Of a stretch of DNA of 64,000 nt, positions 1 to 15,300 are shown piece after piece. The notes under the pieces were generated by a model. That model saw only the letters and a program-made list of their open reading frames with translations. It was not told where the DNA came from and searched no databases. The number at the start of each line of letters is the position of its first letter. Position 1 is the first letter of the stretch. Source of the stretch: Tetrahymena thermophila SB210 (lineage: Eukaryota > Ciliophora > Oligohymenophorea > Hymenostomatida > Tetrahymenidae); the NCBI RefSeq assembly GCF_000189635.1, contig NW_002476322.1, positions 434,001 to 498,000 of the forward strand, read 5' to 3'. Both the position numbers and the translations under genes were made by a program.

Positions 1-2778
1 TCTAATTAATAATAATGTAGCTTATATCGGAGGTGGTATTAAATATGAAGGAATTGTTCCTGTGTTGATTAACAATACCATATAAGATAATAAAGCTGTT
101 TTATATGGATAAAATACTTTTTCGTATCCTACAAAACTTTAGTTAGAAAATGCTTAAGAAATTATAAATAGTTATAATAATATTGAGGTATATGAAAATA
201 AAATTGTAATAAATCATTAGAGAAGTGGACAATCTTTACCTAATATGACATTCACTCTTAGGAACGATTATGGTGACATAATGAAATTTGTGGATACTGC
301 AGATTATCAACAATAAAATTACATCTCAATATAAATTGATCCATAAAGTTCTTTTTTCAGTTAATATTACCTAAGAGGCGATCCTTAAGCAGGCTATAAT
401 TCTTAAGAAAACTCTTTTTAATTTAAAAACGTAGATCTTATTGGAAAGCCACTTAAAAAAGTAAAATTAATGATAAAGAGCAATTTAATAAGAGACTCTA
501 ATACTACCTAATTAACTAATAACTATTTCTTTGAAGTAGAAGCTCATATTTAAGATTGCCAAATTGGTTAAATCCCTTATTAGTATAATAACTTTAAAGA
601 ATGTACAATATGCGAAAAAGGAACATATTCATTTGACAAAACTTAGTGTTATAAATGCCCTAACGGAGCATAATGCTTAGGAGGTAGTCAAATAATTGTA
701 GATAAGGGCTATTGGAGAAGTGGTGAGTATGATGAAGACATAATTCTTTGTGAGCATTTGTAAGAAAATTGTGTTGGAGGAACATATGGCAATAATATAT
801 GCTACAGAGGGCATATCGGTGGATTGTGTGAAGAGTGTGATGTAAATATTTGTTTTAAGCTATAAATAATTTTATTTATAATTTACTTTCTAAAGATATA
901 TGGTGAAGTTTGGGGAGAAAGCTATGCAAAATCTGGAAAATATCAATGTAGTGAATGTAGCAAGATAGCAAATAATTAGTATATAGTGACTATTGTTACG
1001 CTTTGGACTTTGATCTCAATGGTCATTGCTATAAAAGATAACACAGAAGAATAAGAACAATTACATCAAAAAGAAATTTTTGAAAGAATTAGAAAGAGAA
1101 ATACAATATCAAAAAGACCATAAAATAAATAAATAAACTCAACAAATCCATAAGATTAAACAAGTGTTTACATAAAAATTTTTACGAATTATTTTTAAAT
1201 TATTTCATCGATTGCAACATTTAATTTGTAAGTTCCTTCTGGTAAAATTTTTAAACAATATCTTTTAGAATTATAATTAATTATTTGAAAAATAAATATA
1301 TAATAGGTATAATTGAGTTTCCATAATCTGTAGGCCAGCCAATACAATAAACAATTAACTCGCTAGATTGTGCTCTTAAAGAGTTTACTACATCTATGCC
1401 CATAATATATCTAAGATTAGTTTTCTCAATAATTATGCCTATAGTATATTTACTTATTTTCATGATTGGTCTACTCATTTACTATAAAGTAATTAATAAG
1501 CAAAAAAACTTCCCTTATTATATGATTAATACAGCTTTGATATTTTTATTGATTTATACTTAACCAGATTTAGTAGCTTAAATGATAGCTTTACTTTCAT
1601 GCAGATAAATTGGGAATGAAAAATATATTCTTTCTAATGTATCTATGAAATGCTACACATAAGATTTTTATTCGTGGGGATTAGGCTTTATATTACCCTT
1701 ACTTTTTGCTTTCATATTTTTATTCCCTTACATCCTATTAAGATAATTAAAAAATTCTAAAAATAACTTATAAGAGCTAAAAGTTAAAAGAAAATACAGT
1801 ATTTTATATAAAGAATACACTTAAAAGTGCTATTATTGGGAGTTTGTAAAAATGGCATAAAAACTATCAATAATATTATCTCTTAATTTCTATTCTTAAG
1901 ATATAAAGACTAAAGGAATTTTAGTATTTATTACCATTACATTTTATTCTATCTCCTTAATGGTATTTAATCCTTATAAAAGCCTTTAAATCAATAGACT
2001 TGACCATTATTCTACAAATGTTTGTGCTATCTCTGTACTGCTTGGTATATTCCTGTATAGCAATAGTTATTACTATTTTGTTGTAATTTCATTTACAGTA
2101 ATTATAGCAATCAACGCTCTATTTATTCTACTTATGATAAGGAATATCATTTTAGGCTATACTTAAAAGTTTGAGAAACCGCTTTAAGATTTACTACATA
2201 AGCTTAGTTCTAAAATTAGATTCATTTCAAATTATTTATAAAAAAAGAAAGAAAAAGATGAGTAAAAATCAGCAAAAAGAATATTAATTAAATAAAAGGT
2301 GTAAAAAATACTACTAAACTTGAAGTCTATGAATATACAATAAAAAAGATAGTTAGCAATAGATGCTTACACTCAGATGATAGGTAAATAAAATATATTT
2401 CTAATTTTAAAATTAATATATTTATGATATAAAAGATAAAAAACTAACCAAATAAGAACTGCAGTAATTAAACCTAAATAATTAAAATAGTGAAAAAGAA
2501 ATTAGCTTAAAATTGAATGATGAATAAGGTAATCTAATTTAATTTATTCTAATAAATTTTTTTAAAGTTAAACAATTTAATTAAATAAAATAGCTAAAAA
2601 GGAAACTATGGCCCAATTTTCATCGCGAAATATAGTAATAAAATTTTAATAAAGTGAAAAATCTTTGCTCTCTACTTAAAAAGATAAATAAAATGAAGAG
2701 GATTATTAATATGATATAGAAGAAAAAACTATTAAAGATACATAAATTGAATTAGACTTTAAAAAATTCTAAAAGTGA
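1..2778 (+). CDS. Large transmembrane protein with beta-helix repeats and Cys-rich domain (3' part only)
   Basis: The 5' end lies outside the window. Reading from base 2 in the ciliate code gives the end of a glycine-rich parallel beta-helix-like repeat region (GGGIKYEG motif). A Cys-rich module follows, with CTIC, CYKCPNGAQCLGG, a glycine-tryptophan turn and CEEC. Then come several hydrophobic segments separated by basic loops and a charged cytoplasmic-looking tail ending at TGA 2776-2778. Four introns fit by phase and by comparison with the downstream paralogue: 842-895, 1242-1306, 2384-2435 and 2529-2593. The next gene (3857-12348) shares the same domain order, intron positions and long near-identical stretches, so the two are tandem duplicates. 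The architecture suggests a cell-surface protein with an extracellular sensing or adhesion part. Ligand and function are unknown. Confidence 0.85.
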
Positions 2779-3856
2779 TTAAAAATAAATATAATTTAAC
2801 CTTATTTATTATAATTTTATCATTTGTTATTTAAATTTTTTTGATTTGTATTTTAATAAAAATTATAAAATGTGATACATATTTTTTTTTAAATATTTCA
2901 AAAAATTTAACAAATTCTTTTATTTAGATTTTTTAATTTAGAATAAATTTAAAATGCAAATTTGCGTAATACAAATACAAACTGTAATTTTCTCACACTC
3001 CATTTTATCCGCATATGTGCTGAAATAAATGAATGGAGAAATTTTATTTAATTAAACTTCTAGTCTTAAATCATAATTAATTTTTTTAAATTAATTGAGT
3101 CAAAAAACTAATTTTTTTTATGTATAAATCTTTGTTATCTTTTGATAAATTGATAGGAATCATTTCTTCATCTTCTTGAATTTAGTTTTCATAGATTTCA
3201 CTATAAATATATAGATAAAAGGAATAGAAATTTCAGTCATTCGTAAGACGACCTAGATAATTCTTACTTACAAGACAATATAATCATTTGAAGAAGGAAA
3301 TTCATAATTCGTATCTAGTCCTTAAAAAGGTATTAAGGTATATAAGTATTTATTAATTATATATATTTAAAATTCTATTAAAATAATCTAAATTTAAAAA
3401 ATGAATATTTTTTTTTTTGTTAATTTAATTAGACCTTAAAGTATGAGAATATATTGTATTTTAAATTTTATATTATCAATCACAAAGATTTTAAATTATA
3501 TTTTTGATTGCTCAAAATTTATAGATAAAACATTTAATTATTTAAATTTCATATTAAAGTATCTATAAATTTTAAAAAAATATATTATAAAATTTAATTA
3601 ATTTAAAATGTTTATTTTGAATGAGTAGATTATATATAAATTGATTTAAATATTAGTCTATGAATCATAATAAAATAATATGTAGGGTATATAATTTTTT
3701 TAAAATAATAAATCTTTTTATTAATTGTTTTTCTATAAAAAAATAGTTCATATAATTAACCTTTATCATTTAAGATTGAAAAACTTAATTAATTAACAAA
3801 GGAAATTTTAATAAAAAAACAAGCAAAATTAATTTCTACTTGATTAATTTTTAAAA
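2779..3856. other. Intergenic spacer between tandem membrane-protein genes
   Basis: AT-rich spacer of about 1.1 kb. No convincing reading frame was seen on either strand in the ciliate code. It must contain the 3' UTR of the upstream gene and the promoter and 5' UTR of the gene starting at 3857. No clear regulatory motif was recognised. Confidence 0.6.
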
Positions 3857-6800
3857 ATGAAGATTTTTTTTATTTTATTGTATTATTTTTTCCACACTAT
3901 TTATGGTTAAGACTCTTGTCCACTCAGCTACGAATACTATCGTATACTAAAATTTAAAGATAAATTTAACTAAATATAATTATACAATATTAAAAGGTTT
4001 TTAGTATGAGAAAGGAATACAAGTAATGGATTTAATTACAATTCCATAAACAAATATTTTAATTGCATTGACTAATAATAAGTATTACAGCTAATCTGCT
4101 ATATTCTATTATATAGATATTGAAACAAATAAGATAATTAATGTGGTTGAATGTAAATTTCAATTTATTTTTAAATATTTATTAACTAACTTATTTAAAT
4201 AAACATTAAAAAGTAACTACTACTATTTACTTAATCAAGTATGTACCTGTCCTTAATGCTATTATAGGAATAAGCTCTTCTACTTTTTACGTTTTTGATA
4301 TATACACTATGAATATCTTATAATAAAGTAAAGTGGTGGATTAAATTTATTCTGCTGATAATTTTATTGATAATTCAATAGCAGTAATTGCTTCATAGAA
4401 AAATATTGTAGTTTCCTATGATATTAAAGAAAAAAAAATAATAAACACTTATTATTCAAGTAAGTAACTGATTTGTAATTAAAATATTTAAATAATTAAT
4501 ACTTTTCTTAAAATAGATAGTGCTGTTTAGAATTTGAAATGCTTGACCTTGCCAAACGGTGAACATGTAGTAATAATGAATGATGCATCATATATCTTCT
4601 TATGGGATGTTGATGATGGAAACTATGATTTTATTTAATAAGGTAGGTATATCATTTAAAATACATTTTAAAATATGTATTAATTTAAATTTTAAATTTA
4701 GTTTAAACCATTAATCAAACTTGTTTTGCTTAATACCCTAACAGCTATTACGTATTTGCAAGCTTTAACTCTACATAGCTTAATTTAATTGACTTAAATT
4801 AATATAAATCTTCCAATTTTACTACTGTTTACGCATTAGGTAAATATTAATTAAAAGATTATTCATAATATGAAATTCAATGTTTTTTTAATAGAAACAT
4901 TAGATATTTTAAATAATTAAACTGGATCATAAAACTAAAATTAAACTTAAATAGTTTAAATCATAATTAGTTAACAGAACTAGTTATCGCATGATTATTT
5001 AGTTTTAGGCTTTTCAAATGGATTTTAAATAATTTTTTAATTACCTAAAGAGTATGATTAGTAAAACTTCTAATTAAAAATGGTTGAAATATTCAACGTC
5101 AAATTTGTAAAAGCTATCATGCCTGATAATAACTTAAACTTATACATTAGTGGAATGTATGCAATTTATGTCGTTAACTATTACGAAGAAAATAATGCTT
5201 ACAGATACCTTTTATTATGTAATTAATTTACAATTATAAAGTTATTTTAATTTAATTTTATAAACATTATTATTTTACAAAAGTTTGTTTATAATTTCAA
5301 TATTGAATCATTATAATTAATTATAGTTTTGCCTTAGTATGGTAACACAATAAGATACTGTGTTGCATATTAAAATCAAGAAGCATACATTTCATCAATA
5401 GATGGTCATTTAGCAGGAACTAACGATTCAGGAACGAGTTTTTTATTTTATTTACAATAATAGTATCCGATATATCCTAATTATTTTAGTGCATAACTTG
5501 TTAGTAATTCATAAGACTAGGAGATATCATATAAGCTTTTGAATGGAGGAATAATGGTATTCGATGTTAACAACTAACAAGTAAAAATAAAATATATGTT
5601 TTCTTATTTTAATTTAGATTTTTATAAAAATAGTTTAAATACTATAATGTGCTACAAAATTAAAGTTGGGGATAATATCAACAATACTTGGTAGTAAAAA
5701 ACACAGATCATTATGCTTTTGTATCAGCTTTCTATTAATAAGGAAACTATTCTATATTGGTTCTAAATTTAAATACATAATAGGCCAAATTTTATTAACC
5801 TTCTGATAAAAGTGTACTTAGTTATCCATTTGTTTACAGTGTTAACGAATAACGAATTTATGCGACTAGCTATATAGGTGATCTCTATATATGGGATTTC
5901 AATACAACCTAAATATTTAAATAAAAAAGTAATTTATGTTTTTTCTTCTTAATTAAAACTAAACTATCTATTTTTATTACTTAAAATAGTAAGCAATATA
6001 CCAATAATATAAATTTTGAGAATAGAATCAAGTAAATATATAATAGCTCTTGATTTTGATAAAAACCTAATTCAAATTTCTGAATAAAATTCATCCATTT
6101 AAACAATTTACAAATTCAAAACAGCTCTTACCACAATGAAATATATTGATTAGGTTAATTTAGTTTTTGTAGGAGAGTAATTAATTGGTAATGTGTATGG
6201 ATTTTAATTTGATTAATCAATAAGCTAATATAAGTTGCTCATATAGCTGAAAGCATAGTAAGATTAAACAATCTTAGATATAAGTTTGACTCCAATAACA
6301 AACCTACTTTTTATATCTGGTGATAGTGCTAGTATTTTTTTTGATATTTAATAATGCCTAAAGAATATGCAATCTTGTATGAAATGCTCTCTTTCTTTTT
6401 ATATAGTTAATAATTAAGAATAGTATTTATCCTAAAACAGCTATGGCTAGGGAACAATATCTTATCCTTTCACAACAAACTAAAGTATTTTACTGTCATT
6501 TTTAATAGTAATTTATTTTTATTATTATTTAAATTTAGTTTAATACATTAATTAATAATTAGACCTAAAGATACAAGAAAATTTTAGTGAATGTTTAGGA
6601 AATAAAAACAGTATTGTATGTTAGCAATAAATACCCTTTAGAACTATAATAATACATTCTTCAATTTAACTTCTAAAATATTTTATAGTTATAAATTTTA
6701 TCTTATTTTGAAGACAGCTTTGAACCATCTATAGTGTATTTAGAAGGAGATTTTTCTTTTAACAATTTTTAATCTGTTCTTTTAGGAAATATTACTTTGA

Positions 6801-9800
6801 TTTATAATATCACTTAAAATTAAAATTGTTCTTTAAATTTTAATTCAATAATAAATTAAGTAGTATTGGATAATATTTAGATTTAAAATAATGATCTTAA
6901 AAATAAAGATTATTGCAATAATATTAAATTAATCAATTCATAGTTTAGTCTATAAAATACTATTCTTGATTCTAAACAATTTGCGAATTTAACTTTTATA
7001 ACTTCTATAGGATCTTCAAAAGTAATATTTTAGTTTTTTTTCTTAATAAAATTTTACTCTTTTTAATTATAGGTTAGATTGTCAAATTTTAGTTTGGTAA
7101 ATTCTACTTTAGGTTTATTTAGCATATTTAGTGAGTAATCTCACACTTTATTAGAAGTTGATAATTTAACTATTTATTAAAATTAGTGCTTAAATTAAAG
7201 CTTTTAAAATTAAGAGTAAGCAATATCTTTATTTTAAGCTGGAAAAATTTCATTTAGTAAAGTTAATATTTCAAAAAATTACTTTTGTAATATGTAAATA
7301 ATTTAAACAGTAGCTTAAAACACAATATAAAATCTATTATTTAATCTAAATGAAATTTAAGTCTTCAATAATTCATTTAAAACATTATCTCAAAGTGTGC
7401 TTTTTTCTTGTCTTTTTTCGCTTTTACCTTAACCAGACCATCAGATAGCAATAACAAACATATAAATTTATAATAATATAATAATTTAAAATTAAAAAAT
7501 ATAAAATAGTTAGTACTTTTTATCAAACATGGTTTAAACTAGTAATATTTAAAATATTATGCTAAGCAATATTAACATAACTGATAATCATCAAATATAA
7601 TTCATATTAAGTCAGTCAACAATTAATTTTAACCTTTAAAACTTTAATTGCTCTTATTCTGATACTTACTAAGAGAAGAATAGAAATTATCCATCATCAG
7701 GATGTCTTAGTATTTAAGAAGTATTTAATATAAATATTTCAAATTTAAATGTTTTCTAAAAAGTAGCTCATGATTCGAATTTAGTTGACATAACAAATCA
7801 AAAAATAGAACAAACATATATTTTGATATAAAATAGTTCCTTTAATAATATAATATTAGTACAATCCCAATAGTATAACCAAGCAAACCCACTAATAATA
7901 AAATCTTCTTATCAAAGTAATATTATAATAGAAAACTGCACATTTTCTAATAATATGCTATATGGTATACCTAATTCAATAACTCTTTCTAGCTCTGGAT
8001 TACAAATCATAAATATTGTAGGAAATTTTGTCATAAATAATTCAAAATTTCTACATTTATCTTCAAATTCAGATATTAATGCTTTGTATGCACTATCTCC
8101 AAATATCTAAATAAATCTATCAATCTTTGAAAACACATTATATCAATAGGATTAAGGATAAGCATCTAATAATAGTGAGAACATTATAAGCATAAAAGGA
8201 GGATCTATTAATGTCAAAACTTAAAATCTACAAATAAACTAAAGTAATTTTTAAAAATCTTTATCATATACTGGAGGTTTTATTTTTGTTACTTCCTATT
8301 CAAAAACTTTGATAATTAGTATATCGGATTGTGAATTTAGTAATTCTTTTACAAAATTAAATGGAGGTGTCTTATTTTTAGATAGTATAGGCTCTTTTGT
8401 ATAATTAACATTATCAACCTGTTAGTTTAAAAATATCTTTTTGCTTAATTGGTAAGCATCTCTGTTTTACATAAAGTAATTCTTAGCATTAAAAATTTTA
8501 TTCTAATTTATTTTATTTTTAAACTATCAAATGTAAATAATAAGATATATTCTAATAATTAAAATATAATATAAAGCCAAGATACAATAGGAAAAAATAC
8601 AGAGAATAAAAGTTTAATTTCGCTAAACAATGTGAATTTTACTGATATTTATGGTAATGATCAATCTTCTATATTTTCTTTAGCTCTTTCATAATTAAAT
8701 ATAACCAAATCACATTATATTAGTAATTAAAATATAACATTTAATGAAATAATACCTCTTAACTAATTCAATAATTTTATACCATCAACATTTATTAGCT
8801 CTTTCAAAAGTTTTATTTTTATTAATGATATAACGATATCAAATATATCTGATAATTATTAACTAAGCTCTGATCATCAAATATTTATCAATTCTTAAAA
8901 TTCTGATATCTCATTAACCAATTGCACCATATCTGATATTAAAATGAATTTAGGAGGTATATCTCAATTCACATCAGATATAGTAAAAATTCAAAATTTT
9001 TAGATGCATAATATTATTTTTTAAACTCGTAATATGTTAAAAAGAGTGTTATAATATTAAAAAAATCTATCATGCTTACGTTTTATTAATGTAACCTTAA
9101 CAATAAATTAAACTAACTCCTGTAATATAAAGTGCTAATATAATTGTTAAGGTGGATTTGCATTTTTAGATTCATCACAGCTAACTCTAATAAATTCAAA
9201 TTTTTCAGATATATAAGTAAATAATGCTTAAATTATTTTAAATCTTTTAAACTCAAATTTTAATTAATAGTCTGAAAATGGAGGTGTTATATATATTCAA
9301 GACCCTAATTTAAATTAAATTATAAGCAACAACACTTTCTAAAATAATACATCGAGTTAAAATGGAGGTGCTATTTTGATATAATCAAATTAAGTTTAAG
9401 TAATTATTTTATATTTTTTGTAAAGGTATTTATTTCTTTTTATCTTAAAGGCTCTATTCAATATGTCAATAGTCTAAAATTATTTCCTAAATAACTTAGC
9501 TTAGAATGGAAAAGGAGGCTCAATTTATTTTTACTCATAAAATTCAATTTAAAGGGGATATTTAAGTATAGTAAAAAATTAAATATTAAACAACAAAGCA
9601 TTTATTGGAGGCGGTATAAAATATGAAGGTATTATCCCAACAATGTCAGATAATATAGTTGAAAATAACTCTGCTTTTTTATATGGATAGAATATATTCT
9701 CTTACCCAACTAGATTATTTTTAGAAAACAGTTTAGAATTAGAAAAATTGAATAATTAAATCTAAGTTCAAATAGATAAAATAATTATTACTATGTAAAG

Positions 9801-12348
9801 GAGTGGAGCAAGTTTACCTGTAATGATATTTACATTAAGGAATGAATATGATGACATAATGAAATTTGCCAATACTGAAGACATATAAAGTTCTTATATA
9901 TTTTTAGAAATTGATCCTTAAACATAATTTTTTCAGCAATTTTATTTAAGAGGTGAAACCAAAGCCTATTACAATTAAGAAACAAATAGTTTTTAATTCA
10001 AAAATATAGATTTAATTGGTAAGCCATAATCTAAAACTAAGATAATGGTAAAAAGTAACTTAATCAGAGATATTAATACTATATAACTAACAGATAATTA
10101 CTATTTTGAAATCTTTGTTGAAATTTTAGGTTGCTAAATGGGATAAATAATTTATAAATACAATGGATTTTAGGAGTGTAAAATATGTGAATAAGGGACA
10201 TATTCTTTTGATTATAATGAATGTTACAAATGTCCAAACGGAGCTGACTGTTTAGGGGGAAGCAAAATTGTTGTAGAGAAAGGATTTTGGAGAAAAGAAG
10301 AAAATGATGATAAAATTTTATCATGTGAAAACTTGAAAGAAAATTGCTAAGGAGGTTCATTTGGAAATTAAATTTGTTATAGAGGACACATAGGAGCACT
10401 ATGTGAAGAATGTGATGTAAATTTTATGCTTTTTTAAAATGCAACTTTTTAATAAATTGTTATACTAGATTAATGGAGTGTATTGGGGTCAGAGCTATAC
10501 GAAATCTGGCAAATATACTTGCACGTAATGCAGCGAAATATAATATAACATGTATGTAGTTGTTTTTGTAGCATTTTGGACCATAGTTTCTATGGCAGTT
10601 TCAATCAAAAGTGATTCTAAAAAGTAGACTGAGATTTATAGATAAGAGTTATTTTAAAGGATAGCTTAAAAATCAGCTTTGAAAATAAAAAACCAAAATT
10701 CTAACAACTGTGATGACTACACTAGTGTTTATATTAAAATATTTACTAATTACTTGTAAATTATTTCTTCTATGGCAAGCTTCAATTTGCAAGTTCCATC
10801 AGGTATTTAGAAAGCTACTTTTTTATTTAAAAATTTTTTTTATTATTTGTTAAAGGTGTTATTGAATTTTCCTCTACTGTTGGACAACCATTATAAAAAA
10901 CGATGAATTCTCTAGATTGCGCATTAAAAGAAATTAAAACATCAATACCAATCATTTATTTGAGACTACTCTTTTCATTAATATTGCCTTTAGTCTATTT
11001 AACAATTTTTATTATTGGGATTTTTATTTACTTTAAATTAATTAAGAAATCAAGAAGGTTTCCTTTTTACTTAGTATACACAGCTATAATATTTTTATTT
11101 ATTTATTCTCAACCTGATTTAGTTTCATAAATGATTGCTCTTATTTCTTGTAGGTAAATAGGAAATTCTATGTATATTCTTTCGAATGTTTCATTTGAAT
11201 GCTATACTTATGAATTTTATAAGTGGGGCTTAGGACTGATATTACCTTTTTTATTAGTCTTTGTGTTTCTTTTTCCATTTGTACTTTTTTACTTACTAAA
11301 AAGGTCTAAAAATAGTCTTTAAATTTTAGAAATTAAAAAGAAATATGGTTTTTTGTATAAAGAATATACTTAGAAATGTTACTATTGGGAGTTTATAAAG
11401 ATGTCTTAAAAGCTATCAATTATACTTTCTCTTAATTTTTACTCCTAAGATATAAAAACAAAAGGTATACTAGTTTTCATTACAATAACTATTTACTCTA
11501 TAGCTTTAATCTTAATCAAACCATATAAAAACATTGATATTAATAATCTTGATCGTTATTCTACAAATGTATGCTCAATATCAGTTTTATTAGGAGTCTT
11601 CATATACTAAAACGATTTCTATTACTTGGTGATAATTTCTTTTATTGCTATTATTTTTCTAAACGCTCTCTTCATTATAATTATAGTAAAAAATATAATC
11701 TTAGGTTATACATAGAAAATAAAAATTGTTTTTCACAAATTATTGGAAAAAATCAGTAGTAAAATAAAATTTTTTTAAAGATACCAGCAAAAAAGAAAAG
11801 TAAGTTTCGTAAAGGATTAGACAAAACAGCTACAAACAAAATAAAAAATTTAAAAAATATTACTAAACTTAAAATCTTTAAACCCACAACAAAGAATGAA
11901 TTTGGCTATTAAAACCTATACTGAATTGATGCGTAATTTATTTCTTCAATTATTATTAAGTTGATGAACTTACATCTATTTATTTTTATAGAAAAGAGAT
12001 GTAACTACAATAGAGAAAAGTAGCAAGAAGAAAAATCTTAATTAATTTTTAATAATGTAATTCCTAAATATGACATAAATTTTAATCAAAATTAAGGTAT
12101 TTGTAATTATAAAAAACATTTAATATCTCATTTTATATATAAAAGAAACAAAGAATAATTAGCTGCTTACTATTACTAATCCTATTAGTTCACCAGGATT
12201 AGAACTAGGTTCAGAGAAAAACAGTTTACAAAGCGTAAAACGTTTATTAACAGACTAGATATAGAGCTAAAATGAAGAAGACTACAATCATGACATAGAG
12301 GAAAAATAAGATTAAGATTAATGTTTTTCATTTAGAAATTATAAATGA
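3857..12348 (+). CDS. Giant secreted/membrane protein: propeller-like N-terminus, beta-helix repeats, Cys-rich module, C-terminal TM domain
   Basis: The ATG at 3857 opens a signal peptide (MKIFFILLYYFFHTIYG) with likely cleavage before QDSCP. A region of repeated short strands follows, resembling a beta-propeller (roughly 3.9-6.5 kb). After it comes a very long right-handed beta-helix-like repeat region, full of Asn-rich turns and GG motifs (about 6.5-9.7 kb). Then a Cys-rich module, multiple TM segments and an acidic tail, ending at TGA 12346-12348. Introns I could place include 3942-3996, 4153-4213, 10417-10468, 10803-10855, 11933-11991 and 12097-12145. Others between 4.4 and 9.5 kb are evident from frame changes but not all mapped. 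It is a full-length paralogue of the partial gene at 1-2778. Likely a surface protein; function unknown. A split into two genes cannot be excluded. Confidence 0.8.
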
Positions 12349-15300
12349 TAATCAATAATTAACTAGATTAAATAACACAAAAAGGATAATTCAATTTTTG
12401 AGTTCATTATTCTTAGCTGCAATTTTATTTTTAATTCTTAAATTATATTCATGTGTTTATAATTTAATCAATTATTTCAATGTCAAGTTTTTTTCAGCTT
12501 TAATAAGTTTAATTTTAAAAATATGTTTTATTTTGATTTTTTCTAAGTTAAAATTTATTTAAATAAAAAAGTTGGTTAAAAAAATGGCTCATCTTTTAAT
12601 TTTTCAGTTTAACTCTTTTGAAATTTATTGTTATTTTTTTAACTTCTTAATTGTAAAAAAAAAATTAATACCAACTTAAAATAGAGGAAAAAAACAATTT
12701 ATAAAAAGATATTTAATTAAAATTTATTGCTTTTAGGCAATGAGATTGGCCTTTCATACTTAAATGAAAAAATAAATATTAAATAAAAGATTTATATAAT
12801 ACTTATTTTCAAATTGGCTCTACGAAATTTAATGAACTAATTAAAATCTATTAATAGTTAACAGTTAATCCCGTATTCATCTCCTATTTTCTTATTGTAA
12901 AGTAAAGACGAACAAATTTTGTTTTCTGATTCTGGTAATTAAAAAAGCTTACATTTATATTAAATTATTTAAAACATTCAAATTTTTGAGTGTTTATTTG
13001 CAATAAAATATTTAGATTTTTTAATAATTTAGATTTTAAATCGGTTTCACAGTTAGCATTTTTAATTAACTGCTAAAAGTACTTGAATTAAAAAATTTTT
13101 ATTGAATTATTCAAAAAATTGTTGAAATTTTTTTCTGTAATAACAATTGAATCTTTTTTTAATTTTCGAGATTGAATCAGTGAAGTAAAATTAGAACCTT
13201 TAAATATAAGAAAAAAAATTTGATTACTTATATACCTATACTTACTTTTGTGAATCAATTAGTACATTATTTGCTTGTTTTTTTCATTTAATAAAAACTT
13301 CTTATAGTTAAAAATTTACTACTTTTAAAGTCTCTAACTTTTTTAGAGGTTGGAGAAAATGAATAAATAAAAAAGATTAGAAGATTAAAGGAAAATTAAT
13401 TTCAATGAACATTAAGTATTTTTTTTTAGATAATTAATTTTTTCTTTTTAAATTCTGGATATTTAATTGAAATTAAAAATGTAATTCTACAAGTAAAGAG
13501 TTATTTTTTATTTATTCTTTTAATAAATAAAGTTTACATAGATTTTTGATTTAATTTTCAAAATCTTTTTGGTTAGTCTTTTCGTCTTTCTTTTATTTTG
13601 GTGTAAATATCATTGGCTTTGATATAATATTAGATATTATGACATCTAGACAAGAAGTACTAAAAAATAAATCCATGTAATATTTAAATTTTACAATCCA
13701 TACAAAATTTCTAATTGATGTAAAGAGTAAGTTTGAATTCTTTTGGTTTTATATAAATTATTTGAAATTAAATAAATAGAGTTTTTATTACACTTAACTA
13801 GATGAATATTGTTCCATTAAAATCTAAAATCATTATTACTAAAATTTGAGTTATTTGAATATATTCTTGTAAATTTTCAAGTGAGAGCAGTTTTAAAAAA
13901 CGAAAACGCAAATATAAAAAAATCCCAATTAAAGCCTGAAATCATAATTTGAACATAACTCTAAAAATATTACTTTTAAATTGACAAATAGTCAGAAACA
14001 TTTACTAGAGTTATTATATAAGTCCATTTTTTATCTTTAATTTCTACATATATCATAATTATTATATATTAAGAATGATAAAGTAGATTGATTATTTTAT
14101 AATAAAAAAGTAAATAAATAAAATTTATTTTTATTGCTGGAATTAATATATGTGGTTCTAAAACTCTAGTGTAAATTTTAGAACTAGAAAAATTTTGTTT
14201 GAAAATATTCAGAGTTTTATTAATGTAATTGTGTGCAGATGATTTTGGCTGTTTGTTTATTAATTTAATTAGGTCTGGCACATATTATTATTTTTAAAGA
14301 ATCTTTAAAAAAATTTTTTTTTTTTGATTATGAGTGAAGTAATAATTGTAAGTTTTCAAATTATTTTAAATCTTAAAAAATTAGTAACGCTAGTCAGATT
14401 GCTATTTAAATTAATACCCACTATGATGTTATATTACTTGTTATCCTTCTATTAATTCCTGAATTTGAGTAAATCTGTAAGGTTGTCTTTTTCACATTTA
14501 ATAGAGAAAATTAACAGAAATTTGAAGAAACTACTTAACTAAATTATACAATTCAAATTAAATTTTTTGGAATCATGTACAGTATAGTAAATTAGTTAAA
14601 TTAGCAAATTTACACTTTGAACATTACAAAACCTATTACTTAGTTATGTATTACTGTTTTTATATGCTCATGCTTAAGTAAAAATTTTATATGTACTCTA
14701 AAGAATATTTGTGTGTATCTTATTTGAATGAAACAAAGATTATATTTGTATATATAACAAATTTCTGATATTTTATGACGAAATGATAATAAACAATAGG
14801 GTATAAAATATAATCGAAATTTTAAAGCTTTAATAACTACCAGTAGGTAAATAATGATGAATTAAAGATATTAATGATAGGCTTAACAAAAATGTAGGGG
14901 TATATGAGAGTAGATGAAAATATCAGAGTAGACTGAGAGGACTACAATATGGCAGAGATTACGCAATGATTAATTAAAAATAGACTACCTAATCTTCTAT
15001 GATAATTAAAATAATCGAATTTAGGGACAGTACCTACTTGTAATTCTGAGATTAATGTAAAATCTTTAACAATTTTTTATGGATAAAAATAAAATTTTAT
15101 AATTTCATTAAATTTGTTTGTCCTTTTTTTTTAATAATCTGGGGATGATATAAATTCATGATTTAATTAAAGAGAATCTGATGCAATTGCAAAGGAACAA
15201 ATACATTCGAAAAATAGATTAGAATAATTAGAAGTAACTTTGTAAAATGAAATCTAGATATTGTATTTCCTATTTAGGTTAAAAATATTGTTAAAAAAAT

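Noticed and set aside
10079..10399. 106-codon minus-strand standard-code ORF
   Set aside because: Antisense to the Cys-rich module of the giant membrane gene. A shadow frame.
14069..14281. 70-codon minus-strand ORF
   Set aside because: The codon used as start is not ATG and the nearby ATG is in another frame ending quickly. No supporting exon.
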